This document shows, piece by piece, positions 9,605-20,063 of a DNA stretch of 64,000 nt (within the stretch, counting starts at the first letter, position 1; the number at the start of each line of letters is the position of its first letter). The notes below the pieces were generated by a model that made no database searches, was not told the DNA's origin, and saw only the letters and a list, made by a program, of their open reading frames with translations. Where the stretch lies: NCBI GenBank assembly GCA_024640985.1, contig JAHEDY010000012.1, positions 1 to 64,000 of the forward strand, in the 5' to 3' direction. The stretch is from Gammaproteobacteria bacterium. Its GTDB lineage: Bacteria; Pseudomonadota; Gammaproteobacteria; Pseudomonadales; Litorivicinaceae. A program made the translations under genes and the position numbers.

Positions 9605-10317
9605 TGTTGCGCCCTCCACGCGAGAGCAACGCCATTGTCATAGCGCGCATCAACTTCCCCGAGTGCTGAAAGGCGTTCAAGATCGAGGTGCGTCAACACA
9701 TCACGCGCACGCGCCAGCCGTCCCAAAATATCGGTCCGACCCAATTGCAAACGAATCCCGTTTTCAAGCTCAATCTGCCAGCCAAGGTCATGACCTCTTG
9801 AGACGGAAACAACCTGAGAGAAGTCAGCAAGACGATCTGAAAACACGCCATAATGACTGTAGACCTGCATGGTCTCTGACAAGGCGCCATAGAGCTTGGG
9901 TAATGGCTCACTCACAGGCGCAGGGGGCTCAAATAAATCGCCAGAGAGCCCTAAATATTGGGTGTCGTTATAGATGGCCACCGGGCGTTGCTCGGTGATT
10001 TCAATAAGTAAAGTATCCGGCCAAACACGACGAGCCGATGCCGATGCAATCCAAGGATGAGATTCGACTTCAGAAATCACCTGACCGAGTGTTGTGTCCA
10101 GATAATTGCCATTAAATCGAAGACTTAAATCACGCATTAACTGGTCAGCGTCGAGATAGCGGAGTTCACCCTGCAATTGCACTTGCCGAATTTGCACATC
10201 CTTCAAAAGATGACTCAATCCGCTCGCCGCGATTGAGCCGGTGACACCTAAGCCGACCAAGAGCAGCATGATTTTCCAATGAGTCAGTGTGCGGTTCGCG
10301 ATTTGTTTCATAGTCAT
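9601..10317 (-). CDS. ftsQ: Cell division protein FtsQ
   Basis: FtsQ is a bitopic inner-membrane protein that links early and late divisome proteins through FtsB and FtsL. A short cytoplasmic tail is followed by one membrane segment (IMLLLVGLGVTGSIAAS, about residues 16-32), then a POTRA domain starting IRQVQLQGELRYLDADQL and the beta domain containing WPDTLLIEITEQRPVAIY. The start at 10317 forms an ATGA overlap with the ddl stop, which decides it over the internal methionine. At 238 residues it is slightly shorter than the enterobacterial protein. Confidence 0.94.
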   Translation of the reverse strand: MTMKQIANRTLTHWKIMLLLVGLGVTGSIAASGLSHLLKDVQIRQVQLQGELRYLDADQLMRDLSLRFNGNYLDTTLGQVISEVESHPWIASASARRVWPDTLLIEITEQRPVAIYNDTQYLGLSGDLFEPPAPVSEPLPKLYGALSETMQVYSHYGVFSDRLADFSQVVSVSRGHDLGWQIELENGIRLQLGRTDILGRLARARDVLTHLDLERLSALGEVDARYDNGVALAWRAQQ

Positions 10318-11231
10318 GGCGACACCTCCGCATCCAGGAGAATTTGTTCAATTAACATCGGGAGATCCATTCCAGACGCACGAGCCGCTTTGGGCACCAA
10401 AGAATGGCTACCCATCCCAGGCACGGTATTGCATTCAACCAACAATAAATGGCCGGTCTCATCCATCATAAAATCGACTCGACCCCAAGTTCTGCAGCCA
10501 AGTGCTTCGAACCCTTCGAGTGCTAATTGCTGAGCTTCTGCTTCAAGTTCTGAGCTGAGGCCCGATGGAATGAGATATTCGGTCTCATTCGATTGATACT
10601 TCGCTTTGTAATCATAAAATTCAGAACTTGGTCGAATTCCAATGACGGGCAAAGCCAGTCCGCGGACGACTCCAACGGTAAATTCTGGCCCAGGAAGTAA
10701 GGGCTCCACCAACACCCGAGTGTCGTGCTTCAAAGCATCTTCAATCGCAACTTTCAGTTGATCACGACCATGAACGGCATGTGCACCGACCGATGATCCC
10801 TCATGCGCAGGCTTCACAAATAACTCAGGCCCGAGTCGCTTCACACAGATATCCGCTTGCTCCAAATCGTTCACCACGACCATCGGTGCAGTGGGTAATC
10901 CCAAGGATTCCCAAACTTGTTTGGTGCGCGGCTTATCGAAAGCAAGCGCGGATGCTCCAACCCCAGAGCCTGTAAATGGGATGCCTAATGCGCATAAAAG
11001 ACCTTGCAGCACTCCGTCTTCACCTGGACGTCCATGCACCAAGTTAAAGACTCGGGTCGGTTTAGCCGCCATCAAAGGTTCTAGCAAACCGTCTTTGATA
11101 TCGATCTCAATGGGTTCGATGCCAATCTCACGCATGGCTTGCGCGACGTTTTCTTTGCCGTCCCGCGAGACGTCTGCCTCAGACCCGAGGCCACCGAACA
11201 ATAATGCAACGCGTTCATCAGCCCAGTTCAT
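10314..11231 (-). CDS. ddl: D-alanine--D-alanine ligase
   Basis: Ddl makes the D-Ala-D-Ala dipeptide added by MurF. The ATP-grasp motifs are present: HEGSSVGAHAV (phosphate-binding loop), EFYDYKAKY with its catalytic-site tyrosine, and the magnesium-binding stretch VECNTVPGMGSHSLVP. The N-terminal D-alanine site reads GGLGSEADVS where GGxSAERxVS is usual, keeping the glutamate but losing the following arginine. It is a DdlB-type gene by position between murC and ftsQ, with 4-bp overlaps on both sides. The length of 305 is normal. Confidence 0.96.
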   Translation of the reverse strand: MNWADERVALLFGGLGSEADVSRDGKENVAQAMREIGIEPIEIDIKDGLLEPLMAAKPTRVFNLVHGRPGEDGVLQGLLCALGIPFTGSGVGASALAFDKPRTKQVWESLGLPTAPMVVVNDLEQADICVKRLGPELFVKPAHEGSSVGAHAVHGRDQLKVAIEDALKHDTRVLVEPLLPGPEFTVGVVRGLALPVIGIRPSSEFYDYKAKYQSNETEYLIPSGLSSELEAEAQQLALEGFEALGCRTWGRVDFMMDETGHLLLVECNTVPGMGSHSLVPKAARASGMDLPMLIEQILLDAEVSP

Positions 11232-12631
11232 TGCGCACCTCCAAGGGTTGCAACCAGTTGCGATGGCAACCGACCAATTGACCCTGCGCCCTGAATCAGC
11301 ACCACATCATTGGGCTCAACAAGGGCACCGACTCGCTCAATCACCTGATCAAATTCACCTTCAACGTAGGGTCGGCAATGGCCTAGCCGTCGAATACTCG
11401 CCGCCAAGTCTTTTGACTCAGCGCCAACGATTGGCGTTTCACCTGCTGGATAGACAGGCATCAGTACTAATTCATCAGCTCGATTTAATACCGACACAAA
11501 ATCATCAAATAAATCTTGGGTTCGCGAATACCGATGGGGCTGAAAGACGCTCACAAGACGGCGCCCTGGGTACGCACCGCGAACGGCCTCAAAGGTCACA
11601 TCAAGCTCCTTCGGGTGGTGGCCATAATCATCAATCACAGGGACTTCGACCCCTTGTTTCTGAATATGACCGGCCAGTTGGAATCGCCGACCAACACCCT
11701 GGAATTCTCTCAAAGCCTTCGTCAGGAGAGGGGGTTCCACACCCAGATGATCAGCAAGAGCGATGACTGCCAGCGCGTTTAATACGTTATGTCGACCAGG
11801 CATCGACAGCGTGACACGCAGATCTGTGCTGTTTGGGCTGATCACATCAAAGTGGGTTTGCAGACCGTCCGTGACCAGATTCACCGCTCGATAATCCGCT
11901 TCAGAGTCAATTCCAAACGTAAGAAATTTCCGACCGACTGTTGGCAGTAATTCAGTGACGACGGGATCGTCGGCGTTTGCAATCACGAGTCCATAGAACG
12001 GCAGGTTTTGAAGAAACTGCACAAAGGTTTGCTTCAGTCGTTCAAAGTCACCACCGTAAGTCGACATGTGATCGGCATCGATATTTGTGACGATTGCGAT
12101 CATCGGCTTGAGAACCAAGAAGGACGCATCGCTTTCGTCGGCCTCAGCAACCATATACTGACTAGCACCGAGACTGGCATTGGTATCGGCTTGGTTCAGC
12201 TTGCCACCGATGATGTAAGTCGGATCAAGCCCCCCTTCAGCCAACACAGATGCTGCCAACGAAGTGGTTGTCGTCTTCCCATGGGTCCCTGAGACCGCAA
12301 TGCCGTGCTTAAAGCGCATCAACTCAGCAAGCATTTGCGCCCTTGGAATCACAGGAATTCGAGCATCCAAGGCTGCTGATACCTCTGGATTGGTGCGATC
12401 GATCGCACTGGAGACCACGACGACTTCAGTCCCTTCAATGTTGGACGCTTGATGGCCAATGAAAATACTTGCACCAAGGCGCGTTAGTCGATCCGTGGCG
12501 AGACTCTCTCTTAAATCAGAGCCCGAAATCGAATACCCCTGGTTTAATAGGACTTCTGCAATTCCGCTCATCCCAACACCACCGATCCCGACGAAGTGCA
12601 TGTGCTGGATTTGACCCATCCGATTAACCAT
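11228..12631 (-). CDS. murC: UDP-N-acetylmuramate--L-alanine ligase
   Basis: MurC adds L-alanine to UDP-MurNAc, the first cytoplasmic peptide-stem ligation. HMHFVGIGGVGMSGIAEVL is the N-terminal Rossmann motif and SGTHGKTTTT the ATP loop; the VIDDYGHHP segment is typical. I place the start at ATG 12631 (MVNRMGQIQHMHF), which has GGAGG seven bases upstream and overlaps the murG stop by 8 bp. The ORF track extends 51 residues into murG without family support. The product is 467 residues. Confidence 0.96.
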   Translation of the reverse strand: MVNRMGQIQHMHFVGIGGVGMSGIAEVLLNQGYSISGSDLRESLATDRLTRLGASIFIGHQASNIEGTEVVVVSSAIDRTNPEVSAALDARIPVIPRAQMLAELMRFKHGIAVSGTHGKTTTTSLAASVLAEGGLDPTYIIGGKLNQADTNASLGASQYMVAEADESDASFLVLKPMIAIVTNIDADHMSTYGGDFERLKQTFVQFLQNLPFYGLVIANADDPVVTELLPTVGRKFLTFGIDSEADYRAVNLVTDGLQTHFDVISPNSTDLRVTLSMPGRHNVLNALAVIALADHLGVEPPLLTKALREFQGVGRRFQLAGHIQKQGVEVPVIDDYGHHPKELDVTFEAVRGAYPGRRLVSVFQPHRYSRTQDLFDDFVSVLNRADELVLMPVYPAGETPIVGAESKDLAASIRRLGHCRPYVEGEFDQVIERVGALVEPNDVVLIQGAGSIGRLPSQLVATLGGAQ

Positions 12632-13691
12632 GAGCAACCTCCAATACGCGATCAGCGACGGTGATTGTGGCTTCTGGTCTCGCGACAGATCGGGCAGCCC
12701 GAGCCATTTGCGTGAGATTTTCTGGAGCTCTGAGGATGTCGGATAGTTTCGCGACAAAGATATCGAGATCTTTTTCCTGAACAATCACTGCTGCTCCGAC
12801 ATTTTGCAGCTGCTGCCCATTCTTGGTCTGATGATCATCGACCGCGGCCGGGAACGGAATCAAGACCGACGGCATCGCTGCACTCGCCAGCTCCGAGACC
12901 GTCAATGCTCCGGCCCTACAGACGACGATGTCAGCCTCGCGATAGGCTTCAGCCATACGACTCACAAACGCCACAACCGTCGCGTCGAGATCTAACGCCT
13001 GATAGCGGTTTTCAACCTGATCCTGGCCTGCGACACCAGTCTGGTGAGTCACCTCAATCCCATAGTGAGCCGCCACCTCTTTGAGTTTTTCAGGTAACTG
13101 CTCATTGAATGCTCTCGCACCCTGCGAGCCACCAATCACCAACACACGAGTGGTTCCTGAGGACTGATGACCCTCAGCAATCCGCTGGCGACCGACCAAA
13201 TCAATTTCTGGACGAATCGGATTACCGACGCATTCAGCACCCTCAATCACATCGGGGAATGCGGTCAACACACGTTTGGCGAATTTTGCCAAATAACGAT
13301 TGGTCATTCCGGCGACCGCATTCTGCTCATGAACCACAACAGGGACCTTCATTAAACGCGCGGCGATGCCACCGGGTCCGGCAGGATAGCCACCAAAGCC
13401 AACACACACTGAAGGTTTTAGTCGCATCATCAACAACAGCGCTTGAATGATCGAGATGCCTAACCGGATCGGTCCAGTGATTCTCTGCAAGCCATGCTTA
13501 CCGCGAAGACCTCTCACGGCCAGATAATGCAAAGGAATCCCTTGTTCAGGCACGAGTCGACCTTCAAGTCCGTGTTTCGAACCCATCCAGTGCACAACTT
13601 CGCCCCGCTTAATCAGCTCTTCAGCGACAGCAAGCCCAGGGAAAATATGTCCACCAGTACCGCCGGCCATAATACAAATTGGCTGTTTCAT
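12624..13691 (-). CDS. murG: Lipid II synthase MurG (GT28 glycosyltransferase)
   Basis: MurG transfers GlcNAc from UDP-GlcNAc to lipid I on the inner face of the cytoplasmic membrane, giving lipid II. The first glycine loop GGTGGHIFPGLAVA, the second GFGGYPAGPGGIAA and the third GGSQGARAFN are all intact, as is the acceptor-region HEQNAVAGMTNR. The 355-residue length is typical. The ATG at 13691 overlaps the ftsW stop by 4 bp, so synthesis of flippase/polymerase and glycosyltransferase is probably coupled. Confidence 0.97.
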   Translation of the reverse strand: MKQPICIMAGGTGGHIFPGLAVAEELIKRGEVVHWMGSKHGLEGRLVPEQGIPLHYLAVRGLRGKHGLQRITGPIRLGISIIQALLLMMRLKPSVCVGFGGYPAGPGGIAARLMKVPVVVHEQNAVAGMTNRYLAKFAKRVLTAFPDVIEGAECVGNPIRPEIDLVGRQRIAEGHQSSGTTRVLVIGGSQGARAFNEQLPEKLKEVAAHYGIEVTHQTGVAGQDQVENRYQALDLDATVVAFVSRMAEAYREADIVVCRAGALTVSELASAAMPSVLIPFPAAVDDHQTKNGQQLQNVGAAVIVQEKDLDIFVAKLSDILRAPENLTQMARAARSVARPEATITVADRVLEVAHG

Positions 13692-14833
13692 GATCGGCCT
13701 CCCTGAAGATTGTCGGCGCTGATTCGCGCAATGACGCCAAGACTGACAGCGGTCATCACCAATGAACTTCCGCCATAACTTAAGAGCGGCAGGGTTAAAC
13801 CAGTGGTTGGCGCAAGTCCGATGTTGACGGCGAGATTGATGAGGATCTGCAATGCGATCAAAAGCACCAGGCCATAGGTGAGGTAGGCCGCAAACGGGCG
13901 TCCTCCAAGCTCAGCGCGTCTCCCGATCAATAAGCCTCGCCAGACCATGTAGGTCATAACGGATACTGTGAATAAGGCGCCAATCAGACCAAGCTCTTCG
14001 GCAAGGATGGCAAACACAAAATCGGTGTGGGCTTCAGGTAGGTAAAACAGTTTCTGAACGGAGTTGCCAAGACCCATTCCGAACAAACCTCCCCGGCCAA
14101 AAGCAAGTAATGCCTGGGTGATTTGATACCCCGCGCCATAACGATCAGCCCAAGGGTTAAAAATGGTTTCAATGCGCTCAAATCGGTAAGGCTCAATGAT
14201 GGCAAGCACAATGAGACCGGAAACCAAGGCTGAGCCAAAAACGATGTATTGCGTGAAAGGAGCGCCAGCAAGCAACAAGACACCCATCACCGCACAACTC
14301 AAAACCAACAATGTGCCGTAATCAGGCTCCATCAACAGCAGCACGGCGATCAACCCAACCACAGCCATGGGTTTGACAAATCCACTGAAGTTTTTCCGGA
14401 CTTCCTCCAATCGACGAACGAGATAGGAGGCCAGAAACAGCATCATTGTAAATTTGGCGATTTCAGATGGTTGAAGGTTGAAAAAACCAAGGCTCAGCCA
14501 TCGTGTCGCACCTTTGACCGTTAAACCGATCCCTGGAATCAGAATGATTCCGAGTAAGACAATCGATGCGAACAGGAAATAGGTGGCGTAGTTGTACCAC
14601 CAGCGCGTTGGAATTAGATAGGCGACGATCCCCGCAATCGAGGCAATCAGTAAGAAAACCGCATGTTTAACAGCGAAGCTGAGGGGTTGGCCGAATCGGT
14701 CAGAAGCCACTTCAATCGAGCTTGATGCCACCAGCAGAAAGCCAAGGCAAGCCAAAGTGCAGGCCGCTAGGACAAAGTGGACATCGGGCAAGCCGAGCGG
14801 GATAAAGTCCGTGCGGCGAATCTCAAACTTCAC
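13688..14833 (-). CDS. ftsW: Septal peptidoglycan polymerase FtsW (SEDS)
   Basis: FtsW is the SEDS-family glycosyltransferase that polymerises septal glycan with FtsI. About ten membrane segments alternate with family motifs such as GATRWLSLGFFNLQPSEIAKF, FGRGGLFGMGLGNSVQK and the ending LPLLSYGGSSLVMTAVSLG. The start is GTG 14833 (MKFEIRRTDF), with GGAGG six bases upstream and an 11-bp overlap with murD; the ORF-track start adds 24 residues that are murD sequence in another frame. The product has 381 residues. Confidence 0.96.
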   Translation of the reverse strand: MKFEIRRTDFIPLGLPDVHFVLAACTLACLGFLLVASSSIEVASDRFGQPLSFAVKHAVFLLIASIAGIVAYLIPTRWWYNYATYFLFASIVLLGIILIPGIGLTVKGATRWLSLGFFNLQPSEIAKFTMMLFLASYLVRRLEEVRKNFSGFVKPMAVVGLIAVLLLMEPDYGTLLVLSCAVMGVLLLAGAPFTQYIVFGSALVSGLIVLAIIEPYRFERIETIFNPWADRYGAGYQITQALLAFGRGGLFGMGLGNSVQKLFYLPEAHTDFVFAILAEELGLIGALFTVSVMTYMVWRGLLIGRRAELGGRPFAAYLTYGLVLLIALQILINLAVNIGLAPTTGLTLPLLSYGGSSLVMTAVSLGVIARISADNLQGGRS

Positions 14834-16163
14834 GATGCGCCTCCACAAGCTGGATAAAATGATCGCCACGCTTTTGGTAGTTATCGAATTGATCGAAACT
14901 GGCACAGGCGGGACTGAATAAAATCACGTCGCCAGCAGATGCCCGGCAGAAGGCTTCTTCAAACGCTTCGTCTAAGGTATCAACCATGGTTGCCTGATCG
15001 CCAAGAGTAACCTGAAGGCGATTGCGATCGCGCCCATAGACATAGACGTGATCGCAATGTTGTTTAACCGTTTGCGCCCATTGGGTGAGATCTGCGCCCT
15101 TACTTTCTCCGCCAGCAAGTAATAACAAACGACCTGTCGTCACCACACTCCGGACCGCGGTCTCAGAAGCGCCAACGTTGGTCCCTTTGGAGTCATTGAT
15201 GCACCGAATGCCCCGGACAGGCGGAAGCTCGACCATCCGATGAGGCAATCCTTGAAAGGATTTCGCGGCCGTGATCATGGTCGATTTCTCAACACCCAAG
15301 AGATGACAAAGTCCAAATGCGGCCATGGCATTTTGGATCATGTGCCGTCCCGCCATCGGCAGATCAGCGACTGGCATCCAAGGCTCAGAACCCAGACAAA
15401 TCCAGTCCACACCCTCAACAACCATGATCCCGAACCGATGAAAGTCCGGATGTTGGAGGGCGAATTTAATGGTCGGTGTTTGGTCAGGAACCAAGGGTTG
15501 CGACAGTGGATCTTCGCCATTCACAACGATCGCACCCACACCTTCAAAGATCCGGTGTTTGGCCTGGTGGTAAGCGATCATTGAACCATGCCAGTCCAAA
15601 TGATCTGGACTCATATTCAGACAGGTCGCGACCGTCGCCTTCAACTGTCGAGTTCGTTCTAACTGAAAACTCGATAGCTCAAGCACAGCAATCGAGCTGT
15701 CAGTGCGATCCGCCAATAGATCGAGCGCCTGCGGACCAAGATTTCCACCGACTAACACATCTTGGCCATCGGCTTTTAAGATCTCGGCGACCAGCGAAGT
15801 CACAGTGGATTTCGCATTCGATCCAGTAATCGCGACCAATCGCTGATGATCAGGCCACGCGCGTCGAAAGACCTGGATGTCGCTAATCAACGGTGAGGTT
15901 GTTGCATGTAAACCTTCGGTATCCGGTGCAATCCCCGGACTGACAACAATTTCTTCAAACCGGTCCAGATAGTCGACTTTCAGCGGACCAAAATAGGTGG
16001 CGACTCCGGGAAAAGCGTCCTCAAAGGCCGTTTTGATCGCGTCAGATTGCCGGGTATCGGCCACTTCGAACTGAATTCCCAGATCTTGAAAATGACGCGC
16101 AACAGCGTGTCCGGTCGGACCGGCACCCAGAATTAGGCGTTTGCTGCTGGCAATCAGGGACAT
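14823..16163 (-). CDS. murD: UDP-N-acetylmuramoyl-L-alanine--D-glutamate ligase
   Basis: MurD adds D-glutamate to UDP-MurNAc-L-Ala. The ATP loop reads TGSNAKSTVT, with alanine where Escherichia coli has glycine, a variant I recall from Pseudomonas MurD. N-terminal LILGAGPTGHAVARHF and C-terminal CINDSKGTNVGAS also match. ATG 16163 lies three bases after the mraY stop with GAGG upstream and is preferred over the adjacent TTG 16166. At 446 residues it is of normal length. Confidence 0.96.
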   Translation of the reverse strand: MSLIASSKRLILGAGPTGHAVARHFQDLGIQFEVADTRQSDAIKTAFEDAFPGVATYFGPLKVDYLDRFEEIVVSPGIAPDTEGLHATTSPLISDIQVFRRAWPDHQRLVAITGSNAKSTVTSLVAEILKADGQDVLVGGNLGPQALDLLADRTDSSIAVLELSSFQLERTRQLKATVATCLNMSPDHLDWHGSMIAYHQAKHRIFEGVGAIVVNGEDPLSQPLVPDQTPTIKFALQHPDFHRFGIMVVEGVDWICLGSEPWMPVADLPMAGRHMIQNAMAAFGLCHLLGVEKSTMITAAKSFQGLPHRMVELPPVRGIRCINDSKGTNVGASETAVRSVVTTGRLLLLAGGESKGADLTQWAQTVKQHCDHVYVYGRDRNRLQVTLGDQATMVDTLDEAFEEAFCRASAGDVILFSPACASFDQFDNYQKRGDHFIQLVEAHREV

Positions 16164-16166
16164 CAA

Positions 16167-17249
16167 TTACCTCAACTTCAAGGTCGCAAGACCCACCAAA
16201 ACCAACATCACCGAAATAATCCAAAAACGAACAATGACGCGTGGCTCAGGCCAGCCCTTCAGTTCAAAATGATGGTGAATCGGAGCCATTCGGAAGAGAC
16301 GTTTTCCGGTCAATCGAAAACTGGCAACCTGCAACATCACAGAGACCGTTTCCAACACAAAAATGCCGCCCATAATGAATAGCACCAATTCCTGCCGAAC
16401 CATCACCGCGACGACGCCCAGTGCCGCACCAAGCGATAGCGCACCCACATCACCCATGAAAACCTGTGCTGGATAGGTGTTGAACCACAAAAAGCCAAGG
16501 CCGGCTCCAACCATGGCCCCTAAAAACACAACCAACTCTCCGGTGCCTGGAATATATGGAATGAACAGATATTGAGAGAAAATGGCGTTGCCGGTGAGAT
16601 AAGCAAACGCGCCAAGTGCCCCAGCAACCAAAACGGTGGGAAGGATTGCCAGTCCATCGAGACCATCGGTGAGATTGACGGCGTTGGATGTCCCAACAAT
16701 CACGAAGTAGGTCAAAATCACATAGCCAAAGCCAAGTGGAATCAACAGATCTTTAAAAAATGGCACCAACAGTGTGGTTTCAGCCGGCGTCTTAGCAATC
16801 TGATACAACACCAAAGCCGCCACCAGACCGACCGCCGACTGTCCCAGATATTTGGCCTTGGCAGACAACCCTTTCGAGTTTTTCAACACCACTTTCTTCC
16901 AATCATCGATCCAACCGATGACTCCAAAGCCCAACATCACCAAAAGCGCGATCCAGACGTAGACATTTGTAAGATCCGCCCACAACAAAGTCGATGCCGT
17001 AATGCAGACCAAGATGAGCACCCCACCCATAGTCGGCGTACCCTGCTTGGAAAAGTGGGATTCAGGTCCGTCACGGCGGACTGACTGTCCAATTTGACGC
17101 GTTTCAAGCGATCGAATCACCCATGGGCCTACAAACAAGGCTGTAATCAAAGCGGTCAATACACCCAAGATGGATCGAAGTGTTAAGTACTGGAATACCG
17201 AAAATCCGGGTTCAAAAGTACTGAGATAATCAGCCAGCCATAGCAACAC
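16167..17249 (-). CDS. mraY: Phospho-MurNAc-pentapeptide translocase MraY
   Basis: MraY moves phospho-MurNAc-pentapeptide to undecaprenyl phosphate, making lipid I. It has about ten membrane segments, the aspartate motif [11 protein letters not shown], the [11 protein letters not shown] loop and the [15 protein letters not shown] histidine box. The start is GTG 17249, giving [16 protein letters not shown] as in most MraYs and exactly 360 residues; the ORF track begins eight codons earlier within murF. The start is three bases after the murF TAG. Confidence 0.96.
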   Translation of the reverse strand: MLLWLADYLSTFEPGFSVFQYLTLRSILGVLTALITALFVGPWVIRSLETRQIGQSVRRDGPESHFSKQGTPTMGGVLILVCITASTLLWADLTNVYVWIALLVMLGFGVIGWIDDWKKVVLKNSKGLSAKAKYLGQSAVGLVAALVLYQIAKTPAETTLLVPFFKDLLIPLGFGYVILTYFVIVGTSNAVNLTDGLDGLAILPTVLVAGALGAFAYLTGNAIFSQYLFIPYIPGTGELVVFLGAMVGAGLGFLWFNTYPAQVFMGDVGALSLGAALGVVAVMVRQELVLFIMGGIFVLETVSVMLQVASFRLTGKRLFRMAPIHHHFELKGWPEPRVIVRFWIISVMLVLVGLATLKLR

Positions 17250-17251
17250 AG

Positions 17252-18595
17252 CTATTGCCCTCCCTGTTGGCATTGAAGCGCATCAACCACACGATTCATT
17301 TGTGCTGATCGAGATCCTTTAATCAGCATGGCATCCGTGTGAGCGACCATCTGTGAGAGGTGCGATACCGTCTCCTCGATCGTTTCGGCGTAGAAACTTC
17401 CCGCCCCGAATCCTTCAGCAATCGGAGCAGCCGTTCCAGTGGCGACGAGCTGATCAATCCCCTGAGACTTGGCGTAAGCGCCGAGTACTTTCATTTCCAA
17501 AGAAGCAGCATCACCGAGTTCACTCAAGCCACCCATCACCAAAATTCGATGGCCGGACCGATGAGCGAGCCAATCGATCGCTGCCCGGACGGCTTGAGGA
17601 CTGGCGTTGTAGGTGTCGTCAACCAGTAAGCAACGCTCTAATTGAATGGGCGTCATCCGCCCAGGCTCAATCAGGGCGGACTCAAGGCCACCGTGGATAT
17701 CCTCGTCGGTGGCGCCAGCAGCCAATGCCATCGCCGCCGCTGCGGCTGCGTTTTCCATAAAGTGCTGTCCAAGTGTCGGCAAACGCACAGTCATCGCAAG
17801 ATCCTGAGCGTCGAGACGGACGTCCTGTTGCGACATCGGCGTCCAACGGACATCTGCCGTCTGCCGACCGAAGGTGATGACATGCCGGTGACCGGCGCGC
17901 ACGCTCCATTGTTCCAACGCAGGCTCATCAGCGTTGAGAATGACCGTGCCATCCGGATCGGTGTGATCAATAATTTCACCCTTGCCTTGAATCACTCCTG
18001 CAATCGAGCCAAACCCTTCCAGATGAGCTGCCCGAGCATTCAGCAAGGCCGAAATATGTGGCCGAGTAATCGACGCCAAGTCGGCAATATCGCCAACTGC
18101 CGACGCGCCGAGTTCGAATAATGCGAACGGATGATGAGGACGCAGCCTAGCCATGGTTAGGGGAACACCTAAGTGGTTATTCAAATTTCCTTGGGTGACC
18201 AGAACCTCGTTGTGATTCAGCCGTCGCGCCATCGACAGAAGGATCGACGCCAAAAATCCCCGCGTGCTTGTTTTCCCCTGACTTCCAGTGAGCGCAAGCA
18301 CAGTACCCGCGTACGACGCGCGAATTGAACGCGCCAAAGCAGTCAATGCAACTTGCGTGTCGGTAACGCAGATCGAAGGAATAACCGAAGTCGGATGTGA
18401 CACCAGTGCCGCAGATGCGCCACTTCGGGCCGCATCATCGATGAAGGCATGGCCATCACGTTCAGCGATCAACGCCACGAATAGATCACCGTCTTTCGCT
18501 TGACGACTGTCAATGGCGAGTCCTGAGATGAGTGCATCGCCCATGACCTTGGCATTGAGATCACTTGCCATATCCACCAGAGATCTAGGAAGCAT
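17252..18595 (-). CDS. murF: UDP-MurNAc-tripeptide--D-Ala-D-Ala ligase
   Basis: MurF adds the D-Ala-D-Ala made by Ddl to UDP-MurNAc-tripeptide, completing the pentapeptide. The ATP loop is [10 protein letters not shown], followed by [13 protein letters not shown] and the [16 protein letters not shown] motif typical of MurF. At 447 residues its length is normal. The ATG at 18595 overlaps murE by 11 bp, and mraY follows after two bases, so the ligases and translocase form one tightly packed unit. Confidence 0.96.
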   Translation of the reverse strand: MLPRSLVDMASDLNAKVMGDALISGLAIDSRQAKDGDLFVALIAERDGHAFIDDAARSGASAALVSHPTSVIPSICVTDTQVALTALARSIRASYAGTVLALTGSQGKTSTRGFLASILLSMARRLNHNEVLVTQGNLNNHLGVPLTMARLRPHHPFALFELGASAVGDIADLASITRPHISALLNARAAHLEGFGSIAGVIQGKGEIIDHTDPDGTVILNADEPALEQWSVRAGHRHVITFGRQTADVRWTPMSQQDVRLDAQDLAMTVRLPTLGQHFMENAAAAAAMALAAGATDEDIHGGLESALIEPGRMTPIQLERCLLVDDTYNASPQAVRAAIDWLAHRSGHRILVMGGLSELGDAASLEMKVLGAYAKSQGIDQLVATGTAAPIAEGFGAGSFYAETIEETVSHLSQMVAHTDAMLIKGSRSAQMNRVVDALQCQQGGQ

Positions 18596-20063
18596 GTTGC
18601 ACCTCCTGATCCATCAGGCCAAATAATCGAGCAACTTCCACGCGGTCAGAAAACGGCAATATTGTTTGACCAATCACTTGAGAGCTTTCATGCCCCTTGC
18701 CAGCAATGAAGACGTAATCATTTGGCGAGGCGTTCTCGACGGCGAATCGAATCGCCAACGAGCGATCAATTTCCTCGAGCATCGGTGGCTTCGTCATACC
18801 TGCGCGAATCGCATTGAGAATGGTCTGAGGCGGCTCTGAACGAGGGTTATCAGAAGTGAGCACAACACAGTCAGAGAGCTCAGAAGCAATCCTACCCATC
18901 AGTGGGCGCTTTCCTGTGTCGCGATCACCACCGCAACCGAAAACTGACCAAAGCTGACCCTGACAATGCTTGCGACAAGTGATCAAAGCCCGCTTCAGGG
19001 CGTCTGGTGTGTGCGCATAATCAACAACCACAGTCGCTGATCCCGGAGATTGAAAACATTCCATGCGTCCCGGCGCTGTCTGAAGGTGAGACGTCGCAGA
19101 CAACACTTGCTCGGCTTTTGCGGGCTCGATCGCGGTCATGGCCGCCACAGCCGCAAGGGCGTTCTCAACATTAAAGTCCCCGAGTAATCGCAGCTTCAGT
19201 TGACGCAACGCACCGTGAACTGACACATCAATCAATGACCCGTCGCTTGTCGCCTCAACTGCCTTGATACTGAAATCAGCCGAAGATGATGTTCCGTAAG
19301 TGACAAGATGTGAGCTTGCCAATCGTTTCATCAAACCCTGACAAAACGCGTCATCTGCGTTGAGGACCGAAGCTTTCAGATCAAAATCTTCAAACAATCT
19401 GGCCTTAGCCTGACCGTAGGATTCCATGTCCTCGTGATAATCCAGATGATCTCTGGATAGATTGGTCATGACGGCAACATCAAACGGAATTCCATCGACA
19501 CGATGCTGATCCAACGCATGGGACGAGACTTCCATGGCAACCAAGTCGACTTCACGATCCCGTAATTCGGAAAAAATCTTCGCCAAAGTGATGGCGTCTG
19601 GCGTCGTGCGATCGGAATCCACCAACTTATCCGGTCCGATCGAGATGCCAAGCGTACCAATCCGAGCCGCCTTCAATCCCAATGCGTCAGCCAATTGCGC
19701 AATCAGATGAACCGTTGTGGTTTTGCCATTGGTGCCTGTGACACCAATCACCCGCATCGCTTGGCATGGATGGTCGTAAAACGCGTGTGCCAATGGCCCG
19801 ATCTGCGCCTGAAGACCAGCAACATGCAGCGCTGGCACGTGCCTTGGAACATCTCCACCCCACGCGTCATAAAGAATAGCAGCAGCACCATTGGCAATCG
19901 CGTGATCGACAAAGGCCATGCCATGAGTCTCCGATCCCTGAATAGCGATAAACAGCGAGCCTTCAGTGACTTGCCTTGAATCGAGCGTCATGTCTCGAAT
20001 ATCGACACCTGAGGCACGATCAAAATACAATCCGATTTGCGAAAGTAGCTGATCCAAGCGCAT
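18585..20063 (-). CDS. murE: UDP-MurNAc-L-Ala-D-Glu--meso-DAP ligase
   Basis: MurE adds the third residue of the peptide stem. The substrate motif is DNPRSEPP; DNPR marks meso-diaminopimelate enzymes rather than lysine enzymes, so the murein is of the usual Gram-negative A1-gamma type. The ATP loop is TGTNGKTTTV and VDYAHTPDAL is also present. ATG 20063 shares bases with the ftsI stop (TGATG) and has GGAGG upstream; the track starts one codon earlier at a TTG. The product has 492 residues. Confidence 0.96.
   Translation of the reverse strand: MRLDQLLSQIGLYFDRASGVDIRDMTLDSRQVTEGSLFIAIQGSETHGMAFVDHAIANGAAAILYDAWGGDVPRHVPALHVAGLQAQIGPLAHAFYDHPCQAMRVIGVTGTNGKTTTVHLIAQLADALGLKAARIGTLGISIGPDKLVDSDRTTPDAITLAKIFSELRDREVDLVAMEVSSHALDQHRVDGIPFDVAVMTNLSRDHLDYHEDMESYGQAKARLFEDFDLKASVLNADDAFCQGLMKRLASSHLVTYGTSSSADFSIKAVEATSDGSLIDVSVHGALRQLKLRLLGDFNVENALAAVAAMTAIEPAKAEQVLSATSHLQTAPGRMECFQSPGSATVVVDYAHTPDALKRALITCRKHCQGQLWSVFGCGGDRDTGKRPLMGRIASELSDCVVLTSDNPRSEPPQTILNAIRAGMTKPPMLEEIDRSLAIRFAVENASPNDYVFIAGKGHESSQVIGQTILPFSDRVEVARLFGLMDQEVQHAS

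Noticed and set aside
10891-11766. 291-codon plus-strand ORF opposite ddl and murC
   Set aside because: It lies fully antisense to two well-supported essential genes, has low-complexity Gln/Pro/Arg-rich translation and no family motif; it is a frame shadow.
16572-17084. 170-codon plus-strand ORF opposite mraY
   Set aside because: The complement of membrane-helix codons gives a polar, Gln/His-rich translation; no independent evidence of coding.
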